DNA of 33,792 nucleotides from an uncultured Pseudomonadota bacterium (GTDB lineage Bacteria > Myxococcota_A > UBA796 > SXON01). The stretch's first letter is position 1. Each line of letters opens with the position of its first letter. Both the position numbers and the translations under genes were made by a program. The DNA is taken from assembly GCA_903885375.1 (NCBI GenBank), contig CAISIK010000092.1, positions 1-33,792 on the forward strand, in the 5' to 3' direction. The notes under the pieces are model-generated. The model saw nothing but the letters and a program-made list of their open reading frames with translations, ran no database searches and was not told the origin of the DNA. Shown in pieces: positions 25,028-33,054 of the stretch.

Positions 25028-25875
25028 TGCTGCGCATCTGCCGGTGGGGCAAGGCGGACTACGAGCAGGGCGAGCTCGCCGGGTTGCCCGAGGGCGTGGG
25101 GATGGTTGAGGATCCGGCCCAGGCCGAGGTCGTCGTGGTGCCCAGCACCCGCCGCGTGTCGCCGGCCGATGTGCCGCGCGCCCGCCTCGTCATCACCACC
25201 ACGAGCGGCTTCGAAAACCTCGACGTGGAAGCGCTCCGGGCCGCGGACGTGCGGTCGAGCCGGCTCCCGCTCGTGCGGCGCGATGCGGTGGTGGAGTCCA
25301 CCTTGGCGATGATCCTCTCGCTCACGCGCCGGCAGGGCCGCTTCCAGTTGGCCGCGCAGGCCGGCACCTGGGATCGTGCCAACCTCCATCGTTACGACGC
25401 GCGCCTGCTCGGCCGGGTGGCCGTGGTGGGCATGGGGGTGATCGGCTCCCGGATGGCGGAGGCGCTCCGCGTGCTGGGGGCCGAGGTCGTGGAGGTGCGG
25501 AGCGGCCAGCACATCCCCACCGACATCGATGTGCTCACCCTCCACGCGAGCCTCACCCGCACCAACCACCAGATGGTGGATGCCGCCCTCCTCGGGGCGC
25601 TCCGGCCGGGCTGCGTGGTGGTGAACACCGCCCGCGGCAAGCTGCTCGACGTGGAGGCTGCCTTCGCCGCGGTGCAGTCGGGCCACCTCGGCGGCCTCGG
25701 GGTGGATGTGTTCCCGGAGGAGCCGGCTCGGCTCGAGCGGTTCGTGCACCGCGACGTGATCGTCACCCCGCACGCAGCGGGCTGGCACCCGGCGTTGGGC
25801 GCGCGCATCGCTGAGGGGGTGGCGGCGGCGGTGTGGGCGCTCGTGGAGGAGGAGCCGATCCCGTGGGCGCTCTGA
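25027..25875 (+). CDS. D-isomer-specific 2-hydroxyacid dehydrogenase
   Basis: A 282-residue protein whose ATG overlaps the preceding stop by one base (TGATG). The NAD-binding motif is VGMGVIGSRMAEAL (134-147). The catalytic residues are present: Arg203 in NTARGKLLD, Glu231 or Glu232 in DVFPEEP, and His249 in VTPHAAGW. The family reduces 2-keto acids or oxidises D-2-hydroxyacids with NAD(P)H. At 282 residues it is shorter than the usual 310-330, with a trimmed N-terminal substrate domain. Coupling to a BtuF-like protein is unusual and gives no clear substrate; PdxB-like or lactate-type activity is equally possible. Confidence 0.88.
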   Translation: MLRICRWGKADYEQGELAGLPEGVGMVEDPAQAEVVVVPSTRRVSPADVPRARLVITTTSGFENLDVEALRAADVRSSRLPLVRRDAVVESTLAMILSLTRRQGRFQLAAQAGTWDRANLHRYDARLLGRVAVVGMGVIGSRMAEALRVLGAEVVEVRSGQHIPTDIDVLTLHASLTRTNHQMVDAALLGALRPGCVVVNTARGKLLDVEAAFAAVQSGHLGGLGVDVFPEEPARLERFVHRDVIVTPHAAGWHPALGARIAEGVAAAVWALVEEEPIPWAL

Positions 25876-25890
25876 GGGAGGGGGGGCGCC

Positions 25891-25909
25891 TGCCCGGCGA
25901 AGCCGGGCA
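25891..25909. terminator. Hairpin 1 between convergent genes
   Basis: TGCCCGGC-GAA-GCCGGGCA is a perfect 8-base-pair stem with a 3-base loop, starting 16 bases after the dehydrogenase stop. No T tract follows. It fits a bidirectional terminator for the convergent dehydrogenase and halogenase genes. Confidence 0.6.
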
Positions 25910-25922
25910 CCCGGTGCTCCCT

Positions 25923-25938
25923 GCGGCGGCAAGCCGCC
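25923..25938. terminator. Hairpin 2 between convergent genes
   Basis: GCGGC-GGCAA-GCCGC forms a second small stem 13 bases after the first. Tandem hairpins in the 160-base gap suggest a backup terminator or a short interspersed element. The remainder of the gap, to 26035, shows nothing recognised. Confidence 0.4.
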
Positions 25939-26035
25939 TCCGCTCGCCCCGTGGCGCGCGCCGCCGTGGCGCCGCGATCGGCCGCGACTCGGCCCGGCGA
26001 GGAGCCAGGCAGACGCCGATCGCCCGGATCCCCCC

Positions 26036-27571
26036 CTACCGACCGGGCGGCGCGCCCAGCAAACGGAGGCAGGTGCCGTGGTCGAGGCAGCGGGCCACCA
26101 CGGCGTCGATACGCGCCTGCTCCGCCTCGCGGCGTTCGGGCCATCCAGGGTGCAGGCCGTAGTAGTGCCAGTACCGGGAGACGGCGCTGCGATCGAGGTT
26201 CCCGGTGCCGCCGGCGACGGCCCGCCACGAGGTCCAGGGGAAGGGGAGGGGGTTGCCTGCTGCGCCGGCATCGTCGCCCGCCCAGTTGCGCCAGCCATCG
26301 GGGGCGAGCGCCTGGGCCACGCCGTCGGGGCGGCGCGTGCGGTCGCGGAAGGTGGACCAGAACGGCGTGTCCCGCCGGCGACCGAGGTAGTGGAGGTGCA
26401 CGAAGTCGAGCCCACGCTGCATGAGCAGGCCGAACCAGGCGTTGAAGTCGGCGCGCGCCCGCTCGTCGCCGAGGGCGAGCTGGCGGCGGAAGAGCTCGTT
26501 GAGCGCCACCACCGCGAACCAGATGGAGGTGGCCTCGAGCGGCTCGAGGAAACCCGAGGAGAGGCCGATGGCCACGCAGTTGTGCACCCAGGGGCGGTCG
26601 AACCAGCCGGGGCTGAAGTCGATCGTGCGCACCGGCGCCACGGTGGGCCCGAGGCGCTCCTGCAGCTCGCGGAGGCAGGCCTCCGCGCTGGTCATCCGGG
26701 AGTCGAAGACGTAGCCGCAGCCGAGGCGGCCCTGCACGGGGATGGTCCACAACCAGCCGTTCCGCATGGCGCGGCTCTCGCTGTACACGGGAAGCGGGGC
26801 TTCGGTGGGGAGGAAGAAGGGGAGCGCGCGGTCGCAGGGCAGCCAGGGAGAGGCGTCGTGCCAGCGGGTGCCGTGGAGCTTGCCCACCACGAGGCGCGCG
26901 AGGCCGCTGCAATCGAAGACGAAGTCGGTGGCGAGGGCGCGACCGTCGTCGAGGCGGAGCTCCACCACGTTGCCGGCCGCATCCCGCTCGAAGGTGCCCA
27001 CGCGGCCGCGCACGTGGGCCACGCCGCGGGAGGTGGCGACCCGGCCGAGCAGCTCCGCGAGCCGCACCGCATCGAAGTGGAGGGCGAAGCTGCCGTGGGC
27101 GTGCAGGTTCAGGATGGCGTCGAGCGTGGGATCGACGTCCGGGCGGCGCTCGAAGATGACCCGCTCGCGGTCGCAGGCGCGGGAGGCGAAGGAGAACTCG
27201 CCGTCGTGCCAGGGGGCGTCGGGGTGGACGGAGGCGATGTCCACGCGCGGGGTCACGTGGTCCTCGAAGGGATGGTGGTAGCTGGCGCCGTCGCCGTTCC
27301 AGTCGGTGTGACGGAAGCAGTTCTTGATCGTGGCGCCCGCTTCTTGCACGAGCAGCGAAACGGGGATGCCCACCACGTCGAGGAAACGCTGCACGAAGTG
27401 GGGGGTGGTGCCCTCGCCCACGCCGATGACGCCCACTTCCGGGTCTTCCACGACGGTGATGGCGGCCTCGGGGAGGAAGCGGTGCGCCATCAGCGCCGTC
27501 ATCCAGCCGGCGGTGCCACCGCCCACCACCACGACCCGACCGAGCTGGCTGCGCGCGCGAAACTCCGTCAT
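26036..27571 (-). CDS. Flavin-dependent tryptophan-halogenase-family enzyme
   Basis: A 511-residue protein from ATG 27571, preceded by a near-perfect ribosome site (AGGAGG, 8 bases away). It matches PF04820: FAD motif VVVVGGGTAGW (13-23), the catalytic Lys as K83 in GATIKNCFRHTDW, the signature W273-L-W275-T-I-P, and E346 in FLEPLEATSIWF, the partner acid in PrnA/RebH. All catalytic residues are therefore present, implying an active enzyme that makes hypochlorous acid or hypobromous acid from FADH2, O2 and halide and delivers it through the Lys. The substrate could be tryptophan, another indole, or a different aromatic. No flavin reductase, NRPS or PKS gene is in the window. It is the last gene of a three-gene operon. 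Confidence 0.9.
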   Translation of the reverse strand: MTEFRARSQLGRVVVVGGGTAGWMTALMAHRFLPEAAITVVEDPEVGVIGVGEGTTPHFVQRFLDVVGIPVSLLVQEAGATIKNCFRHTDWNGDGASYHHPFEDHVTPRVDIASVHPDAPWHDGEFSFASRACDRERVIFERRPDVDPTLDAILNLHAHGSFALHFDAVRLAELLGRVATSRGVAHVRGRVGTFERDAAGNVVELRLDDGRALATDFVFDCSGLARLVVGKLHGTRWHDASPWLPCDRALPFFLPTEAPLPVYSESRAMRNGWLWTIPVQGRLGCGYVFDSRMTSAEACLRELQERLGPTVAPVRTIDFSPGWFDRPWVHNCVAIGLSSGFLEPLEATSIWFAVVALNELFRRQLALGDERARADFNAWFGLLMQRGLDFVHLHYLGRRRDTPFWSTFRDRTRRPDGVAQALAPDGWRNWAGDDAGAAGNPLPFPWTSWRAVAGGTGNLDRSAVSRYWHYYGLHPGWPERREAEQARIDAVVARCLDHGTCLRLLGAPPGR

Positions 27572-27594
27572 GGGCCTCGCCTCCTATCCCGCGT

Positions 27595-27831
27595 TCAGGC
27601 CACGCGCTTCTCGGCGATGTCGAGCCCGCCGAGCACCTTGAGCCGGTTGCTCACGGCCGACACCACCGCACCCGTGAGCTGCCGGCGGTCGTGGAGGAGC
27701 CCGTCGATCCGGTACCTCACCCGCATGGACTGCGCGCGGGGTTCGAGGTGGAGGTCGCTCGCGCGGGCCTTCCAGGCCTCGGAGAGGAGCATCTGGATGG
27801 TCTGGATGGCGCCGGTATCGTCGACGATCAT
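27595..27831 (-). CDS. Orphan fragment of GspE/PilB-type secretion ATPase (78 residues)
   Basis: A 78-residue protein whose ATG overlaps the stop of the radical SAM gene (ATGA), so it looks translated, and whose stop lies 23 bases before the halogenase. Residues 22-78 match the region just before the ATPase core of type II secretion / type IV pilus ATPases: ARASDLHLEPRAQSMRVRYR in two pieces (ASDLHLEP, then RVRYRIDGLLH), then SNRLKVLGGLDIAEKR. In the full proteins this continues with PQDGR, Walker A and the rest; here a stop comes directly after AEKRVA. It has no nucleotide site, so it cannot be a motor. It is either a decayed remnant or a small domain with a new job; the intact frame, tight coupling and good sites favour the second. 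Confidence 0.75.
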   Translation of the reverse strand: MIVDDTGAIQTIQMLLSEAWKARASDLHLEPRAQSMRVRYRIDGLLHDRRQLTGAVVSAVSNRLKVLGGLDIAEKRVA

Positions 27832-28919
27832 GCCCGCGCCTCGTCGCCGCCGATCGGCCACGGACTCCGCTGCTGGGGCGCGAACCCGATCTTGCGGGCG
27901 GCATCGAGCACGGCTTCGAACTCGAGCGAGATGGTGGCGCCGGCCTTCTGGGTGACCTCATCCTCGGTGGGGAGGTCGAAGTCGTTGGCGCCGTAAGCGA
28001 GGCCTTGCAGCGCCGCCTCGTTGCGCGTGAGCACGCTGGTGCGGAGGTTCCGGATGTTGTCCACGTACACCCGGCACAGCGCGAGGTGGCGCAGGTACTC
28101 GCGGGTGGAGACCTCCTGCCCGCCGAGCTCGGTGTTCCACGGCTTGTACGTCCAGCACAGGAGGCTCGACAGTCGGCCGCCGCCGCTCGCGATGCGCTCG
28201 TCCTGGAAGGCGCGCAGCCGGTCGAGGTGGTTCAGCCGCTCCTCGAAGCTCTCGTCGAAGCCGATGACCATGGTACCGGTGCTGCCGAGGCCGGCATCGA
28301 GCACGGCGCGCTGGGCATCGTAGTAGTCCTCCACCTTGTACTTGCCGGGGCTGTGGCGGAGGCGGAAGGCATCGTCGAGGATTTCGGCGCCGCCGCCGGT
28401 GATCCAGCGGGTGCCGGCGGCCTTGAAGCGCGCGGCGCTCTCGACGTAGCTCAGGCGGCTCCGCTTCGACACGAACATGAACTCGGCGATCGTCATCTCG
28501 TAGAAGGCGAGGGATTCGCCGTAACGCTCGTGGAGGCGGCCGAAGAGCGTGCAGTAGTCGTCCACCCCGAGGTCGGGGTGGAAGCCGCCGTTGAACCCGA
28601 TGAGCTGGCCGCCGATGGCGGCCACGGCGTCGATCCGCTTCACCAGCTCCTCGAAGCTCAGGAGGTAGGTGCCCTCCTGGCCGGGGAACTTGTAGAACGC
28701 GCAGTAGTCGCAGCGCGCCACGCACACGTTCGTGTAGTTGAGAATGGCCATGACCACGTAGGTGGCACGGTCGGGCGGGTGGAAGCGCGCGCGGGCGTGG
28801 GTGGCGAGGCGCTGGAGCAGGGAGTCGTCGGCCTCTTCCCAGAGGGCGCGGGCATCCTCCCGGTCGAGGCGCGCTCCGCGGAGCACCCGGTCGGCGGCAC
28901 GTTGAACGGGGGTCACCAT
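27828..28919 (-). CDS. MqnC-like radical SAM enzyme (futalosine cyclase family)
   Basis: A 363-residue protein from ATG 28919; GTG 28916 is an alternative. The radical SAM cluster motif is C66-VAR-C70-DY-C73, inside ILNYTNVCVARC, a sequence typical of the MqnC/MqnE/CofH group. Also typical are GGGAEILDD, WNTELGG, YGANDFD and the C-terminal AGATISLEFE. In menaquinone synthesis MqnC cyclises dehypoxanthine futalosine. However, positions usually conserved in MqnC look changed: the GG-x-Q-x-x-x-Q-G-G-x-H-P strand here is GGQLIGFNGGFHPD, and HxHxFSPxE is AFYEMTIAEF. It may be a divergent MqnC or a paralogue with another substrate. No other mqn gene is in the window. It heads the operon with the GspE-like fragment and the halogenase. 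Confidence 0.8.
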   Translation of the reverse strand: MVTPVQRAADRVLRGARLDREDARALWEEADDSLLQRLATHARARFHPPDRATYVVMAILNYTNVCVARCDYCAFYKFPGQEGTYLLSFEELVKRIDAVAAIGGQLIGFNGGFHPDLGVDDYCTLFGRLHERYGESLAFYEMTIAEFMFVSKRSRLSYVESAARFKAAGTRWITGGGAEILDDAFRLRHSPGKYKVEDYYDAQRAVLDAGLGSTGTMVIGFDESFEERLNHLDRLRAFQDERIASGGGRLSSLLCWTYKPWNTELGGQEVSTREYLRHLALCRVYVDNIRNLRTSVLTRNEAALQGLAYGANDFDLPTEDEVTQKAGATISLEFEAVLDAARKIGFAPQQRSPWPIGGDEARA

Positions 28920-28978
28920 GGGCTCCCGCTAACCCGCGCCCGCGGGGGACTCCGGCCGGCGCGATACCATTGCCGTGG

Positions 28979-29755
28979 ATGGAAGCGCCTCCCGATCCCC
29001 GCATCGTGCCGCCGTGGCGCCGCCCGCGCCCCGCGGAGGTGCTCCGGTCGGCTGCTGCCTGGGCCTGGAGCGGCCTGATCTTCGTGCTGGCGCCGTTCTC
29101 GGCGGTGCTCACGCTGGGGCTGGCCTCCTCGTCGCTCGCCACGTTCTGGGCGCCGATCTGGGGGTGGGGCGGGCTCCGGCTGCTCGGCGTGGACCTCGAG
29201 GTGCGCGGCCTCCACCACCTGCGCTCGGTGGGCTCGTGCATCCTCGTGGCCAACCACCAAAGCGCCGTGGACCTGCTCATCGGGGCCGCCCTCGCGCCGC
29301 GGGCGCCGCTGGTGCTCGCGAAGGCGGAGCTGCGCTGGCTCTTTCCGTTCAACCTGATGTGGGTGGCGCTGGGGCAGCGCTTCGTGGACCGGCGCAACCC
29401 GGAGGCGGCCCGGCGCTCGGTGGAGGGGATCGTGGCGGCGCTGAAGGCCTCCCCGCGCACCGTCATCCTCGCGCCGGAGGGCACCCGCTCCCGCACCGGC
29501 CACCTCGGCGCGTTCAAGACGGGCGCGTTCCACATGGCGGTGGCCACGCAGGCGCCGATCGTGCCCGTGTGCATCCACTTCGCGGGGCTGCGGATGCCGC
29601 CCGGCCGGATGTGGGCGGAGCGCGGGCGCTGCATCGTGGAGGTGCACCCGCCGATCCCCACCGAGGGGTGGACGGTGGAGCAGGTGCGGGGGCACGCGCT
29701 CGTCCTGGAGGAGCGGTACCGACGCTGGCTCGCACTCGAAGCTGGCCACGAATGA
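28979..29755 (+). CDS. 1-acyl-glycerol-3-phosphate acyltransferase (PlsC-like)
   Basis: A 258-residue inner-membrane protein from ATG 28979 (TTG 28970 possible). One or two N-terminal hydrophobic segments (about 25-70) are followed by the acyltransferase blocks: HX4D as NHQSAVD, FVDRRNPEAA, EGTRSRTG and VPVCIHFAG. The family adds a second acyl chain to lysophosphatidic acid or similar acceptors on the cytoplasmic face. Its stop overlaps the start of the membrane protein gene by 4 bases (ATGA), suggesting the two work on lipid-linked products together. Confidence 0.93.
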   Translation: MEAPPDPRIVPPWRRPRPAEVLRSAAAWAWSGLIFVLAPFSAVLTLGLASSSLATFWAPIWGWGGLRLLGVDLEVRGLHHLRSVGSCILVANHQSAVDLLIGAALAPRAPLVLAKAELRWLFPFNLMWVALGQRFVDRRNPEAARRSVEGIVAALKASPRTVILAPEGTRSRTGHLGAFKTGAFHMAVATQAPIVPVCIHFAGLRMPPGRMWAERGRCIVEVHPPIPTEGWTVEQVRGHALVLEERYRRWLALEAGHE

Positions 29756-31404
29756 AACGCGCGGCGGGGGAGTGGCTCGGCTGGTTCGGTTTCGCGGCCC
29801 TCCTCACGGCGCCGGCGTGGACGCGCGGCCAGCTCCTCGGCCACCCCGACGTGGATGTGTGGAACCACGTCTGGGGCCTCTGGTGGTGGGCCGACAGCCT
29901 CGCGCGGGGCTCCCTGCCCTGGCACAGCGCGCTCTTCGCCCACCCGGGGGGCGGCACCCTCTGGTTCGCCGACCCGCTCGGTGCGCTCGCCGTCCTGCCG
30001 CTCACGCTCGCCGCGGGCCCGGTCCTCGCCTGGAACACGCTGCTGTTGGGCCGGGTGGCCTGGGCCGGGTTCCAGGCCCGTCGCTTCGCGGCGACCGTCG
30101 GCGCCGACGGGCCGCACACGCTGCTGGCCGGTGTGGCGTTCGCCACGAGCCCGTACCTGCTGAGCGAGCTCCACAACGGCATCAGCGAGGTGTGCGCCGT
30201 GGGGTGGGTGCCGCTGGTGCTCACGGAGTGGCTGCTTGCGGTGCGGGGCGGCGGCGTGAGGGGCTGGCTCCGGGCGGGGCTCGCGCTCGGCCTCACCGCC
30301 TGGGCCACCCCCTACTATGCGCTCGGGCTGGGCCTCCTGCTGGTGCCCGCCACGCTCCTCGCCCTGCGCGGGTCATGGGCGGCCTGGCGGGCCGCGGTGC
30401 CGGGCCTCGTGGTGGCCGCGCTCCTCGGCGCGGGGGTGGTGGGCGTGTGGCGGGCGGCGCTCGCGGCGCCCGACGCCGTGATCCAGCGCGACGAGGCCAG
30501 CGAGTCCTCCCTGATGCGGCACAACGCGGTGGACCTGCGGGAGCCGTTCCTGCCCGGCGACTTCCGCTCGGTGGACTACGCCGCCGAGTACGGCGGCGAG
30601 CAGTTCCGGCACAGCGTGGCGTTGCGGCTGTCCGTGATCCTGCTGGTGGTGGTGGCCGCGTGGCGGCGGCCTCGCGCCGTGCTTCCGTGGGTGGCGCTGC
30701 TGCTCCTCGCCCTGTCGCTCGGCCTCGGCACCCGGCCCTTCCTCGCCGGCCGCTACGTGGGGCCCGAAGGGCTCCGGCTGCCCTTCGGTTGGCTGGTGGA
30801 GGTGGTGCCGGGCCTCGCCATCACACACCCCGCGCGGCTCGCCGTGGCCGCCCACGCCATCGCGGCCGCGCTCCTCGCGGATGCGCTGCGCGACCGGGGG
30901 CGTCGCGCCTGGGTGGTGCTCCCCTTCCTCCTCGGCGAGACCCTCGCGTGGAGCGCCTCCCCGTGGCCACTCGCCGGCGCCCCGGCGGCCATCCCCGCCG
31001 TGTACCGCGAGATCGCCGCCGACCCCGACCCGCGCGGTGTCCTCGACCTGCCGGCGCAGGTGCGCCGCACGATGGCCACCAGCGTGTACTTCTGGTTCCA
31101 GACGGCGCACGGGCACCCCGTCCCCTGGTGGCCCAACGTGCGCACCGACGACAACGGCGATGGCGCCGTCGTGCGCACCTTCATCCCCCCGCGCGCCGCG
31201 GCCGGCTCACGCCCCCGGTTCGTGCCGCTGGACGCGGCCGCCCTCGCCCGCCTCCGGGAGCGGTACGGCTGGGTGGTCGTGCACCCCGACCTCGACCGGC
31301 TCACGCAGTCCTCCGGCGAGTCCACGCGGGTGCTCACGCTCGCCCTCGGCGAGCCCGACGCGCGCGACGGCCTCCTCGTGTGGCGCCTGCCGCAGGGCTA
31401 CTGA
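29752..31404 (+). CDS. Multi-pass membrane protein, GT-C glycosyltransferase-like
   Basis: A 550-residue protein with about ten transmembrane helices from 1 to about 420, then a soluble C-terminal part (about 430-550). The first periplasmic loop contains HPDVDVWNHVWGLWWW, the Asp/Asn-His-rich pattern of GT-C enzymes, whose first-loop Asp binds the metal or donor. The rest is Leu/Ala-rich helix pairs with no family-specific motif that could be named. GT-C enzymes move sugars from polyprenyl-phosphate carriers; this role is inferred. Translational coupling to the PlsC-like gene points to envelope lipid or glycolipid work. Its end overlaps the convergent phosphodiesterase-family gene by 7 bases. 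Confidence 0.7.
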   Translation: MKRAAGEWLGWFGFAALLTAPAWTRGQLLGHPDVDVWNHVWGLWWWADSLARGSLPWHSALFAHPGGGTLWFADPLGALAVLPLTLAAGPVLAWNTLLLGRVAWAGFQARRFAATVGADGPHTLLAGVAFATSPYLLSELHNGISEVCAVGWVPLVLTEWLLAVRGGGVRGWLRAGLALGLTAWATPYYALGLGLLLVPATLLALRGSWAAWRAAVPGLVVAALLGAGVVGVWRAALAAPDAVIQRDEASESSLMRHNAVDLREPFLPGDFRSVDYAAEYGGEQFRHSVALRLSVILLVVVAAWRRPRAVLPWVALLLLALSLGLGTRPFLAGRYVGPEGLRLPFGWLVEVVPGLAITHPARLAVAAHAIAAALLADALRDRGRRAWVVLPFLLGETLAWSASPWPLAGAPAAIPAVYREIAADPDPRGVLDLPAQVRRTMATSVYFWFQTAHGHPVPWWPNVRTDDNGDGAVVRTFIPPRAAAGSRPRFVPLDAAALARLRERYGWVVVHPDLDRLTQSSGESTRVLTLALGEPDARDGLLVWRLPQGY

Positions 31405-32990
31405 ATGTAGCCGAGGGAGCGGAGCCGCTCGAGCATCTCCTCGTCGGTTTCGGCGTTTTCGGTGGGCTTGCCAGCGGTGACGGTGCCGTAGCTGGGCACC
31501 TTCGTGACCGGGTGTGCCGAGCGGAACGCGGCGGGGAACAGGCCCTCGATCACCTTGCCGTCGAAGTCCTCGGCGATGGGCAGGCCCATCCCGTAGAGCA
31601 GCGTGGGCGTGATGTCGTGGATGCGGATGCCCTCGACCTTGCCCTTGGGGTCGATGTCCGGGCCGGCGGCGTAGAACACGCCCGGCGGCTCCCACCCATG
31701 GCCGCCGGAGTGCTCCACGATCTGCGCCACCACGTCGGTGTAGCGCTCCTTGCCGAAAACCAGGGCGTCGGTCGGACCCTCGCCGATCACCTCCACCATG
31801 AAGTCGGCGCCCTTCTTGGCCTCGAAGGGCTTCGCGTCGCGCACCTTGAAGACGGGCTTGCCCGTTTCGTAGCGCACCGCCGCGAGCTTGGCGGTGAGGT
31901 CGGCCCGGATCGCGGCCTCCTCCGCCGGCGTCACAGTGCCCCCCTTCTCGCGCCCGGCGCGCGCGAAGCGCACCATCTTCACCATCTGGAAGGCCGCGGT
32001 CTCGTAGTTGTAGACCTTCGTCCTGCCGAGATCGACCGTGCGCCCCGAGCGCGTGAGCACGCCGAAGTGGGCGAGGAGCGCATCGAGGTCGAGCGAGACC
32101 TTCACGAACTGATCCGGAAGAGGGCCGAACCCGTGGTCGGAGATGATCACGATGTTGGCGTTCTTCGGCGCCGCGGCCACCACCCGACCGAGCATCGTGT
32201 CGACCGCGCGGTACTTCTCCGGAATCTTGTCGGCGTACTTGGCCTTCTGCGCCGGGTCCACGTCGGTGAAACCCTCGCTCCGGTAGTACTTCCAGTACTT
32301 GTGGCTCACGAGGTCCGTGCCGTGGATGTAGGCCATCAGCAGGTTGTAGGGCCCGGTGGCGTTCTTCTGCAGGTAGTACGACATGATGCGGTCTTCGGCG
32401 CCCGCGTCGTCGTTGTTGGGGAAGAGGGAACGATCGCCGTTGATGGCCTTCAGCTCGCCATCGAAGGTGGCCGAGAAGCTCTTGGGCGAAACGCGGTCGT
32501 CGATCTTGTGGTTGGCGCGGTCCGACACGATCACGCCGCTGACTTCTTCGGCCGGCCAGGAGCCCCACCAGCCCAGCATCATCACCTTCCGGCCGAACTC
32601 CGGGCGCGAGAGGATGTTCCAGATGGCGGGCACCTTGCGCATCGTGGAGGAGACGGGCGCGGTGCCGTTGTCGGTGGCCACGTCGAAGTTCACGATGCCG
32701 TGATCCTCCTTGTCGCGGCCGGTGGCCACGGTGGTCCACACCACCGGGGAGTTCGCGCCGTAGTCGGTCTTGAGCGGCGAGCTCACCCCGCGGGAGCGGA
32801 GCGCCTTGAGGTTGGGCATCTGGCCGCGGCCCTGCAGGTCCTCCACCACCGAGGACTCCATCCCATCCACGCCGATGAGGATGAAGGGGTTGGGGTTCGG
32901 GGCCGGCGCGGCCACGGCGAGGCGGGAGCCGCCCATGAGGGCCGTAGCGCCGAGGAGGGAGAGGACGATGGGCAGACCGGTACGCGACAT
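31398..32990 (-). CDS. Exported type I phosphodiesterase / nucleotide pyrophosphatase-family protein
   Basis: A 530-residue protein from ATG 32990. A Sec-type leader (GLPIVLSLLGATALMGGS) is followed by the alkaline-phosphatase-superfamily core: D42 in ILIGVDGME, probable nucleophile S81 in NSPVVWTTVATG, HGTDLVSH, VIISDHGFG and HSGGHGWEPPG. The NPP/PF01663 group hydrolyses phosphodiester or phosphomonoester bonds, often of nucleotides or lipids. The C-terminus EEMLERLRSLGYIQ closely resembles the tail of the sulfatase-fold protein at 4268-5692 (EMLKALGYL), so the two may share a sorting or folding signal. It lies downstream of a TolC-like gene. Confidence 0.85.
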   Translation of the reverse strand: MSRTGLPIVLSLLGATALMGGSRLAVAAPAPNPNPFILIGVDGMESSVVEDLQGRGQMPNLKALRSRGVSSPLKTDYGANSPVVWTTVATGRDKEDHGIVNFDVATDNGTAPVSSTMRKVPAIWNILSRPEFGRKVMMLGWWGSWPAEEVSGVIVSDRANHKIDDRVSPKSFSATFDGELKAINGDRSLFPNNDDAGAEDRIMSYYLQKNATGPYNLLMAYIHGTDLVSHKYWKYYRSEGFTDVDPAQKAKYADKIPEKYRAVDTMLGRVVAAAPKNANIVIISDHGFGPLPDQFVKVSLDLDALLAHFGVLTRSGRTVDLGRTKVYNYETAAFQMVKMVRFARAGREKGGTVTPAEEAAIRADLTAKLAAVRYETGKPVFKVRDAKPFEAKKGADFMVEVIGEGPTDALVFGKERYTDVVAQIVEHSGGHGWEPPGVFYAAGPDIDPKGKVEGIRIHDITPTLLYGMGLPIAEDFDGKVIEGLFPAAFRSAHPVTKVPSYGTVTAGKPTENAETDEEMLERLRSLGYIQ

Positions 32991-33029
32991 TCGGACCTCG
33001 GGGCCGGTCGATAACACCCGAAGGGGGAG

Positions 33030-33048
33030 TCCGTCGTCCCCCGACGGA
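33030..33048 (-). terminator. Hairpin after TolC-like gene
   Basis: TCCGTCG-TCCCC-CGACGGA forms a perfect 7-base-pair stem with a 5-base loop, 7 bases beyond the TolC-like stop on the minus strand. It may separate that gene from the downstream phosphodiesterase-family gene, whose start is 40 bases further on. Confidence 0.5.
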
Positions 33049-33054
33049 GCGCGC

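Noticed and set aside
25876..26035. A small gene in the 160-base gap
   Set aside because: Only hairpins were seen; no frame with a ribosome site and start codon was convincing.
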